A DNA stretch of 7,487 bases from JBGPLH01 sp041486365 [NCBI: Thermodesulfobacteriota bacterium] (GTDB taxonomy: Bacteria > JAUYMQ01), in NCBI GenBank assembly GCA_041486365.1, contig JBGPLH010000159.1:1-7487 (forward strand), in the 5' to 3' direction. Numbering within the stretch: position 1 is the stretch's first letter; the number at the start of each line of letters is the position of its first letter. The translations under genes and the position numbers were made by a program. Under the pieces are notes generated by a model, which did not search any database, was not told the DNA's origin, and was given only the letters and a program-made list of their open reading frames with translations. Positions 1 through 5,427 of this stretch are shown in pieces.

Positions 1-3
1 ATA

Positions 4-912
4 TCAGATGCCAACCGTCCCCCCTTTCCCCATGACGGAACGCCGCGCGGAGGAAGTCCGCGCCGCCAGACGTTCGCGGATGTCGGCCAGGATCGCGTAG
101 GGGATCCGTCCCCCGCCGCGCGTGCGCCCGAACCGGACTCCCGCCTTCCGATCCCCGTGGTAGTCCGATCCACCCGTCGGGATCAGCCCGGCCCTGCGGG
201 CGATCCCGACGCAGGCCGTCGCGGTCCCCATGTCGTGGGCCGAGGTGAAGCACTCCATGGCTTCGAGCCCTTCCCCGGCCAGGGATTTCGTGAAGGCCTC
301 GAGCCGCCCCACTCCCGGCAGGCGCAGCAGCCCGGGATGCGCGAGGGCGGCGAGCCCCCCCGCCTCCCGGATCAGCGCCACGGCTTCCGCGGGCGTGAGC
401 ATCTCGCGCAGGACGTAGGCGGGCGCCCCCTCCCGGAGGAAGCGCGCGAAGGCCTCCTCCACGCTCGCCACGTAGCGTCGCCGGACCATCGCCTGCGCCA
501 CGTGGGGGCGTCCCGTGCTTCCCTCGCCGGCGATCGCCTTCACCTCTTCCAGATCGAGCGGCATGCCCATCGCCGACAGCCGCTCGAGGATCCGCGGGGT
601 CCGCGCCTCGCGCGCGGCGCGGAGCCGGGCCAGCGCGGCCTGCAGCGGCGTGCCCGGCGACGGGTCGATCTCGTAGCCGAGGAGGTGGACCTCTCCGGCC
701 TCCATCCGCGCGCTGATTTCCACCCCCGAGACGACCTCCACTCCTTCGCGCGCGCCCTCGTCGCGCGCCGCGGGAAGACCGTCCAGCACGTCGTGATCGG
801 TGAGCGCGATCGCCGAGAGGCCCGCGGCGCGGGCCTCCCGGACGAGGGCGAGGGGGGACAGCGACCCGTCCGACCAGGTGGAATGCGTGTGCAGATCGAC
901 GAATCGGTCCAT
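4..912 (-). CDS. PHP-domain metal-dependent phosphoesterase, YciV/TrpH type (possible 3',5'-nucleoside bisphosphate phosphatase)
   Basis: A 302-residue cytoplasmic enzyme with no signal peptide. The PHP metal-binding set is complete: DLHTHSTWSDG near the start gives H8, H10 and D15, ALTDHD gives H40, GVEIS gives E65, VHLLGY gives H76, AHPG gives H192 and GSDYHG gives D250 and H252. The middle insertion, with GRPHVA at 135-139 and a following EEAFARFL segment, is typical of the YciV/TrpH branch and not of DNA polymerase PHP domains or histidinol phosphatase. Known members of this branch remove the 3'-phosphate from 3',5'-bisphosphonucleotides such as PAP and some trim short RNA 5' ends. It starts 37 bases after the APS kinase stop, which fits a role in clearing PAP made when PAPS is used; that link is inference. 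The ATG at 912 has only a weak purine-rich site (GGGGGA) upstream. The reading frame is complete, with TGA at 4-6. The family assignment is firm; the substrate is less certain. Confidence 0.93.
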   Translation of the reverse strand: MDRFVDLHTHSTWSDGSLSPLALVREARAAGLSAIALTDHDVLDGLPAARDEGAREGVEVVSGVEISARMEAGEVHLLGYEIDPSPGTPLQAALARLRAAREARTPRILERLSAMGMPLDLEEVKAIAGEGSTGRPHVAQAMVRRRYVASVEEAFARFLREGAPAYVLREMLTPAEAVALIREAGGLAALAHPGLLRLPGVGRLEAFTKSLAGEGLEAMECFTSAHDMGTATACVGIARRAGLIPTGGSDYHGDRKAGVRFGRTRGGGRIPYAILADIRERLAARTSSARRSVMGKGGTVGI

Positions 913-949
913 GGGCTTGAGTCCCCCGCCCCGGCCGGGCCCCCCGGCC

Positions 950-1561
950 CTACTCGAGGTAGCCGAGGCCCTTCAGGCGATCCTTCACGGCCGCCTCATC
1001 GCCCTCGCCGTAGGCGCCCTTTCCCAGCTCGGGGTCGGGGAGGCACCCGAGGCGCTCAAGGGTGGCGATCACCCGCCGCCCGGAGTCCTCGGGGCTTTCC
1101 TTCGTCGTGTCGACGATCAGCTCCGGATGGAGCGGCTCCTCGTAGGGATCGGAGACGCCGGTGAAGACCGGGATCTCGCCGGCGATCGCCTTCTTGTAAA
1201 GGCCCTTCACGTCGCGCCGGACACATTCCTCCAGGGGCGCGCTCACGAACACTTCGACGAACCGCCCGATCATCGCGCGCGCCTCGTCCCGGAGGGCGCG
1301 GTAGGGGGATATCGCGGCCACGATCACGGCCACGCCGTTGCGGGTGAGGAGGTTCGCCACGAAGGCAATCCGGCGGATGTTCGTGTCGCGATCCTCACGC
1401 GAGAAGCCCAGGCCCTTGGATAGCTGCGTCCGGACGACATCCCCGTCGAGGATCTCGACGTTCAGGCCGCGCTCGCGCAGGGTCTTCTCCACGATGTGCG
1501 CGATCGTCGTCTTCCCCGCGCCGGAAAGACCCGTGAACCACAGCGTAAATCCGCCGGACAT
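950..1561 (-). CDS. cysC: Adenylyl-sulfate (APS) kinase
   Basis: A 203-residue cytoplasmic kinase that phosphorylates adenylyl sulfate at the 3' hydroxyl to give PAPS, the sulfate donor for sulfotransferases and an intermediate in some sulfate assimilation routes. Visible landmarks are the Walker A loop GLSGAGKTT at 11-19, DGD at 39-41, [13 protein letters not shown] at 53-65, the ISPYR loop at 84-88 with the usual serine (S85), KGLYKKA at 119-125, and FTGVSDPYE followed by PE at 133-147. The core ends near residue 172. Beyond it is an extra tail of about 30 residues ending RLKGLGYLE, which is not part of the usual fold. A very strong ribosome binding site precedes the ATG. No ATP sulfurylase (cysD/cysN or sat) is visible, so APS must come from elsewhere in the genome. 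With the PHP gene just downstream, it more likely supplies PAPS for sulfation of a product than for assimilation, but this is inference. Confidence 0.96.
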   Translation of the reverse strand: MSGGFTLWFTGLSGAGKTTIAHIVEKTLRERGLNVEILDGDVVRTQLSKGLGFSREDRDTNIRRIAFVANLLTRNGVAVIVAAISPYRALRDEARAMIGRFVEVFVSAPLEECVRRDVKGLYKKAIAGEIPVFTGVSDPYEEPLHPELIVDTTKESPEDSGRRVIATLERLGCLPDPELGKGAYGEGDEAAVKDRLKGLGYLE

Positions 1562-1566
1562 TCAGT

Positions 1567-1576
1567 TCCTCCTTCC
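1567..1576 (-). promoter_or_regulatory. Strong ribosome binding site of the APS kinase gene
   Basis: On the minus strand this reads GGAAGGAGGA, followed by five bases before the ATG that begins at 1561. It contains a near-complete anti-16S match and is the strongest such site in the window, which fixes the start of the APS kinase. It lies in the longest intergenic gap here (75 bases). Confidence 0.8.
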
Positions 1577-1636
1577 GTATCGAAACAAAACGATGAAGCC
1601 CCCGCGGGCCGCCCCGAGCGATGCTCCGGGCGCCGC
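1577..1636 (-). promoter_or_regulatory. Intergenic spacer with imperfect hairpin and AT-rich patch; possible attenuator or internal promoter
   Basis: The gap after the phosphodiesterase stop holds an imperfect inverted repeat at 1611-1631: nine paired positions with one mismatch (GCCCCGAGC against GCTCCGGGC) around a GAT loop. Further along the minus strand, about 15 bases later, comes an AT-rich patch reading CATCGTTTTGTTTCGATAC, unusual in this GC-rich region. The hairpin is not directly followed by a T run, so it is not a canonical intrinsic terminator. The AT-rich patch could belong to a promoter for the APS kinase and PHP genes, but no convincing -35 and -10 pair is seen. Function is inferred only. 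Confidence 0.25.
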
Positions 1637-3022
1637 TCAGAGGACGCTCCTGCCGATCATGTCCGGCGGGACGGGCTCCCCCATCAGCGTCAGGATCGTC
1701 GGGGCCACGTCCGTGAGCCGGAGTCCTGCGCGCGCGCCGCGGGCCGCGCGTGTGCGGTCCCGCAGGATGAAGATCCCGTAGCGGTCGTGGTTCGCCTCGT
1801 CGGGGCCGGTGTCGTTCTCCCGGCTCCAGATCGTCGGGTGCCCGAGCGTCCCCGCCGAGCGCCAGTCCAGGTCGCCGAAGTACACGATGAGATCGGGCGG
1901 CACGCCGTTCACCTGCCGGTAGACCTCTTCGGGCTTGTAGACGACCGTGCCGATGGGGTGGCCGTCCTCGTCCGTGATCGCCTCGAGCTTGCGGATCAGC
2001 AGATCGCGCTCCTCCTCGTAGCGATCCTTCGGGATCACGCCCTGCGGCTCCCGCCCCTGCACGTTCAGGAAGAGCCGGCCGTAGTAGCCGCCATCGCCCC
2101 AGGCCTTCGTGCGCGACCAGTCGACGAGGGACGGATCGAAGCGGGTGATCCCCTCCGGCTTGGACTTCAGGAAGAGGTAGCCCTCGCGGATCAGCCACTC
2201 GTTGAAACAGATCGCACCTTCCATCTTCCGGGCGCCGTGGTCGGACACCACGAGCACGGCCGTGTCGTCGTCAAGCACGGCAAGCATCTCGCCGATCCCG
2301 GCGTCCACGAACCGGTAATAATCGCGGATCGCATGCTCGAAGGGATGGCCCGGCTCGTAGAGCCGGTGGAAGCGGTCGTAGTACTTCCAGAAGCCGTGGT
2401 GGATCCGGTCCACGCCCATTTCGACGAACATGAAGAAGTCCCAGGGGCGCGTGCGCATGAGGTGCTTGATCAGCGTGAATCGCTTCTGCGTCATCTCGTA
2501 GATCTGGTCGAGGATTCGCTTCTTCTCGTCAGTGCGGAAATCCTTCACGTCGAGGATGTACTCGCCGACGAGCCCCTCCACCTCCGTCTTGAGCGCCGGC
2601 GGGTAGGTGTAGGCGCTCTTCGTGTCCGGCGTGAGGAAACAGGTCACCATCTCGCCGTTCACCGGGCGCGGGGGATAGGTCTGGGGCACGCCCACCAGGA
2701 CCACGTGCTTGCCGGCTTTCGAGAGAAGATCCCAGACGCGCGGCTCCTTCACGCTCGTGGCGTTGGCGATCACGAGCTTCTCGTAGGAGTAGTCGCCGCG
2801 GTTGCGGAAGCCGTAGAAGCCGAGCTGCCCCGGGTCCTTGCTGGAGAGCATGCTCGACCAGGCCGGGACGGTGATCGGCGGGATGCAGCTCTCGAGCGGC
2901 CCCCAGATCCCCTCGTCCTGGAGCCGCGCCAGGTTGGGCAGCTCCGCCTTCCACTCCTCGAAGACGAGGCGCGGGGGCGCGCAGTCGAGCCCGATCACGA
3001 AGACCTTCTTGTCGCCTTTCAC
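1637..3022 (-). CDS. Alkaline-phosphatase-superfamily phosphodiesterase / nucleotide pyrophosphatase-like protein
   Basis: A 461-residue protein of the type I phosphodiesterase/nucleotide pyrophosphatase branch of the alkaline phosphatase superfamily. Counting from the GTG start, likely metal ligands and nucleophile are D13 in IGLDC, T51 in PPITVPAW (the usual nucleophile position), D205 and H209 in GVDRIHHG, D261 and H262 in VVSDHG, and H412 in NHDRYGIF. It has no signal peptide or membrane segment, so it should act in the cytoplasm, unlike many secreted relatives. The substrate is unknown; a phosphodiester, nucleotide-sugar or sulfate/phosphate ester linked to the neighbouring glycan genes is possible. 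The GTG at 3022 is preferred because AAGGA lies five bases before it and the protein then begins MKGDKKVFVIGLD, as usual for the family. An ATG at 3046 would add eight residues and overlap the upstream gene, but has no binding site. It follows the DUF5989-like gene by 10 bases. Confidence 0.88.
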   Translation of the reverse strand: MKGDKKVFVIGLDCAPPRLVFEEWKAELPNLARLQDEGIWGPLESCIPPITVPAWSSMLSSKDPGQLGFYGFRNRGDYSYEKLVIANATSVKEPRVWDLLSKAGKHVVLVGVPQTYPPRPVNGEMVTCFLTPDTKSAYTYPPALKTEVEGLVGEYILDVKDFRTDEKKRILDQIYEMTQKRFTLIKHLMRTRPWDFFMFVEMGVDRIHHGFWKYYDRFHRLYEPGHPFEHAIRDYYRFVDAGIGEMLAVLDDDTAVLVVSDHGARKMEGAICFNEWLIREGYLFLKSKPEGITRFDPSLVDWSRTKAWGDGGYYGRLFLNVQGREPQGVIPKDRYEEERDLLIRKLEAITDEDGHPIGTVVYKPEEVYRQVNGVPPDLIVYFGDLDWRSAGTLGHPTIWSRENDTGPDEANHDRYGIFILRDRTRAARGARAGLRLTDVAPTILTLMGEPVPPDMIGRSVL

Positions 3023-3032
3023 GGGATTCCTT

Positions 3033-3209
3033 TCAGAACAGCGCATAGATGAACGGGGCGATCACGCTCTTCTCGGTCACGACGATGAGGATGGAGAGCG
3101 CGATCATCATGAAAAGGATCGGCCCCAGCCACCACTTCTTGCGCTCTCGCATGAACGCCCAGATCTCCCCGAGCAGCCCGAACCTGGAGAGGTTTTCCTT
3201 GAAGCCCAT
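3033..3209 (-). CDS. Small DUF5989-like membrane protein (58 aa)
   Basis: A 58-residue reading frame, easily missed because of its size, lying between the carbamoyltransferase and the phosphodiesterase. It begins MGFKENLSRFGLLGEIWAFM, has a basic RERKKWW stretch at 21-27, one hydrophobic segment at about 28-44 (LGPILFMMIALSILIVV), then a short end, APFIYALF. This layout, FLxELWxFMRxRKKWWLxP followed by one membrane helix and a PFIYxLF tail, matches what I know of the DUF5989 family, whose genes often sit beside carbamoyltransferases and SxtJ-like genes. GGGAG lies about five bases before the ATG at 3209. The stop is 10 bases before the GTG of the next gene, so translation is probably coupled. 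Its function is unknown; an accessory or membrane anchor for the carbamoyltransferase is a guess from context. Confidence 0.88.
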   Translation of the reverse strand: MGFKENLSRFGLLGEIWAFMRERKKWWLGPILFMMIALSILIVVTEKSVIAPFIYALF

Positions 3210-3258
3210 CGTGTCTCCCTTGAATCAGCGGGCGCAGCCCCAGGGACCGTCCCGCGCG

Positions 3259-4998
3259 TCAATCGAGCTCGAACTGCGAGCGCCAGTCCACATCCTCGCG
3301 CAATGGCTCCATTTCCTTCTTGTCGAGGACGAAGCGATCGAGGACGAGGGTGTCCATATTGGTCCGCATGAAGCAGAGGTACGCGTCGGCCGGCGTGCAC
3401 ACGATGGGCTCGCCCCGGACGTTGAACGAGGTGTTGATGATCACCGGGCAGCCCGTGAGGTCGTCGAAGGCCTGGATGAGATCGTGGAAGATCGGGTTCT
3501 GCTCGCGGGTGACCGTCTGGATTCGCGCCGATCCGTCCACGTGGGTCACCGAGGGAATCATCCGCCTGTCGGGCCGCACCTGCGCCACGAGGAGCATGTA
3601 GGGGCTCTCCGAGTCGAGCTCGAAATACTCGGAGCAGCGCTCCGCGAGCACCGAGGGCGCGAAGGGCCGGAAGCTCTCCCGGAACTTGATCTTCAGATTC
3701 ACCACGTCCTTGTTCGCCGGGTTCCGGGCGTCGGCGAGGATGCTCCGGTTGCCCAGCGACCGCGGGCCGAACTCCATGCGTCCCTGGAACCATCCCACGA
3801 CGCTCTGATCGGCGATCAGCTGGGCCGTCCGGCGGAGCAAGCTCTCGCGATCCAGCTCCTGGTACTTGATCCGGTTCGAATCGAGATACTGGCGGATCTC
3901 CTCCGTCGTGTACTCCGGTCCCCAGTAGGCGTGCGGCCAGACCCACTTGCGCTCATGGCCGAGCACGTGGTGGTGGATGAACGTGGCCACGCCCACCGCT
4001 CCGCCCGCGTCCCCCGCGGCGGGCTGCACGAAGAGGCGCTTGAAGGGCCCCTCGCGCAGCAGACGGCCGTTGGCCACGCAGTTGAGCGCCACGCCGCCCG
4101 CCATGCAGAGGTTCTCCTGGCCGGTCACCTCGTGCAGGTGCCGCGCCATGCGGAGCACGACCTCCTCCGTGACCTTCTGAACGCTCGCCGCGATGTCCCA
4201 GTGGCGCTGCTCGAGCTTCGTCTCGGGCTGGCGGGGTGGTCCGCCGAAGAGCCTGTCGAAGCGCTTGTTGGTCATCGTGAGGCCGTAGTCGTAGGCGAAG
4301 AACTTCATGTTCATCCTGAAGCTGCCGTCCTCGCGGAGCCGGAGCAGCTCGTTCATGATCAGGTCGTAGTAGACCGGCTTCCCGTAGGGAGCCGCGCCCA
4401 TGACCTTGTACTCCGCCGAGTTCACCTTGAAGCCAAGGTAGTAGGTGAACGCGCTGTACAGCAGCCCGAGGGAGTGGGGGAACCGGATCTCCTTGAAGAG
4501 CTCCAGCTTGCTGCCCTTCCCCAGTCCGTAGCTCGCCGTCGCCCACTCCCCCACGCCGTCGATCGTGAGGACCGCCGCCTCCCGGAAGGGGCTCACCAGG
4601 AACGCGCTGGCCCCGTGCGACTGATGGTGCTGGATGAAGAGCACGTCTTTCTCGTAGGCGAGGTCCCGCTTGATGTTGTGGCGAGTCCAGAGCTTCTCGG
4701 ACAGCCATACCGGGATCGCCTTGCTGAAGGAGGGGAACGATCGGGGGAAGGTCGAGAGGTACGTCATCAGGATTCGCTCGAACTTCACGAGCGGCTTGTC
4801 GTAGAAGCCCACGTAGTCGACGTCCTCGATGCCGATCCCGCCGGCCCGCAGGCAGTAGCTCACCGCGTGATGGGGAAAGCCGGCGTCGTGCTTCTTGCGC
4901 GTAAAGCGCTCCTCCGACGCTGCCGCGAGCACCTCGCCGTCCCGGAGCAGGCAGGCGGCCGAGTCGTGGTAGAACGCCGAAATCCCGAGAATGTGCAT
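3259..4998 (-). CDS. NodU/CmcH/TobZ-family O-carbamoyltransferase
   Basis: A 579-residue enzyme, the usual family length, expected to transfer a carbamoyl group from carbamoyl phosphate, via a carbamoyl-adenylate, to a hydroxyl on a sugar or metabolite. The N-terminal Kae1-like part begins MHILGISAFYHDSAA and carries the metal-binding HHQSHGASAF at 124-133 (H124, H125, H128), IDGVGEW at 146-152, GAAPYGKP at 201-208, MAGGVALNCVANG at 299-311 and GDAGGAVG at 329-336. The C-terminal carbamoyltransferase domain shows EFGPRSLGNRSILADAR at 409-425, FRPFAPSVL at 443-451 and INTSFNVRGEPIV at 521-533. All look intact. GAGG is placed seven bases before the ATG. It sits between two small membrane-protein genes that usually accompany this family. 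The acceptor cannot be read from sequence; the polysaccharide genes upstream make a sugar of a surface glycan or lipid-linked precursor likely. Nodulation or antibiotic functions of named relatives should not be assumed. Confidence 0.95.
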   Translation of the reverse strand: MHILGISAFYHDSAACLLRDGEVLAAASEERFTRKKHDAGFPHHAVSYCLRAGGIGIEDVDYVGFYDKPLVKFERILMTYLSTFPRSFPSFSKAIPVWLSEKLWTRHNIKRDLAYEKDVLFIQHHQSHGASAFLVSPFREAAVLTIDGVGEWATASYGLGKGSKLELFKEIRFPHSLGLLYSAFTYYLGFKVNSAEYKVMGAAPYGKPVYYDLIMNELLRLREDGSFRMNMKFFAYDYGLTMTNKRFDRLFGGPPRQPETKLEQRHWDIAASVQKVTEEVVLRMARHLHEVTGQENLCMAGGVALNCVANGRLLREGPFKRLFVQPAAGDAGGAVGVATFIHHHVLGHERKWVWPHAYWGPEYTTEEIRQYLDSNRIKYQELDRESLLRRTAQLIADQSVVGWFQGRMEFGPRSLGNRSILADARNPANKDVVNLKIKFRESFRPFAPSVLAERCSEYFELDSESPYMLLVAQVRPDRRMIPSVTHVDGSARIQTVTREQNPIFHDLIQAFDDLTGCPVIINTSFNVRGEPIVCTPADAYLCFMRTNMDTLVLDRFVLDKKEMEPLREDVDWRSQFELD

Positions 4999-5046
4999 CG
5001 ATGGACCTCGTCGCGCCCCGCGCCATCCCCTCGCGGGCCCGGCCGA

Positions 5047-5367
5047 TCAGAACTGCTTCCTGCAGGCCTCCAGGTCGTCGCAGGGGTGCTCGGGCGCCTG
5101 CCAGAAGCTCGGCTCGTCGCCGATCCGCCGGGCGAGAGGGTCCGCCCGTGTGATGCGCAGCATCAGGTTCGTCGGCGCCACGATCAGGAAGTAGATGACC
5201 GTGAGCAGGATCGCGGTGTTGATCCGCGCCAGCACCCAGGCGAACTTGAGCCACCCGGTCTTGAGGGCCGCCCCCATCCTCCCGAACCTGCCCGCCGCGG
5301 CGACCGGCCTCCGGGGGGCCCTCGTCGTCACCCCGCCATCCACCATGTCCAGGCTCGCGCGCCCCAC
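5047..5367 (-). CDS. SxtJ-like small membrane protein
   Basis: A protein of up to 106 residues with one long hydrophobic stretch at about 39-70 (WLKFAWVLARIN, then TAILLTVIYFLIVAPTNLML), followed by RITRADPLARR, a PSFW motif and an acidic tail ending CRKQF. The pattern of a membrane helix, a TP/AP bend, an arginine-rich DPL stretch and then SYW or SFW matches the C-terminal half of SxtJ-like proteins, which are encoded next to carbamoyltransferases; here the carbamoyltransferase starts 48 bases downstream. The start is uncertain. The GTG at 5367 gives 106 residues, with a GAGGGGG stretch upstream. The ATG at 5346 has a poor site. The ATG at 5277 gives 76 residues and directly abuts GGGAGG, with GCAGG nine bases further up. 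The proposed N-terminal 30 residues are arginine- and alanine-rich and may not be translated. Its role is unknown, probably accessory to carbamoylation at the membrane. Confidence 0.75.
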   Translation of the reverse strand: MGRASLDMVDGGVTTRAPRRPVAAAGRFGRMGAALKTGWLKFAWVLARINTAILLTVIYFLIVAPTNLMLRITRADPLARRIGDEPSFWQAPEHPCDDLEACRKQF

Positions 5368-5427
5368 CCCGGGCCCCCTCGGGCCCCGTCCCGGGACCCC
5401 GTCCGCCGGGCTCTCCCCGGCGCGTCC
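5368..5427 (-). other. GC-rich intergenic spacer with stem-loop after the transferase/ligase gene
   Basis: Five bases after the stop of the fusion gene on the minus strand lies a perfect 7-bp stem (CGCCGGG / CCCGGCG, 5404-5422) with a GAGAG loop. It is followed by a perfect 10-bp palindrome GTCCCGGGAC at 5388-5397 and runs of G on the minus strand. There is no T run, so it is not a standard intrinsic terminator. It may stabilise the upstream message or slow the polymerase between the fusion gene and the carbamoylation module, or may simply reflect base composition. Confidence 0.3.

Noticed and set aside
157-1164. A 335-codon open frame on the plus strand
   Set aside because: It is antisense to the PHP and APS kinase genes, both of which have complete catalytic motifs; the plus-strand product is arginine- and proline-rich with no family pattern.
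1611-1631. Intrinsic terminator after the phosphodiesterase
   Set aside because: The hairpin has a mismatch and the T-rich patch lies about 15 bases away, so the standard hairpin plus T-run layout is missing.
3023-3046. ATG start at 3046 for the phosphodiesterase
   Set aside because: No ribosome binding site precedes it and it overlaps the DUF5989-like gene, while the GTG at 3022 has AAGGA at good spacing and gives the family-typical N-terminus.
1496-3052. A 518-codon open frame on the plus strand
   Set aside because: It lies opposite the phosphodiesterase and shows the same composition-driven, motif-free translation.
3953-5254. A 433-codon minus-strand frame overlapping the carbamoyltransferase
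   Set aside because: It is an out-of-frame shadow of the carbamoyltransferase and SxtJ-like genes, low in complexity and without motifs.
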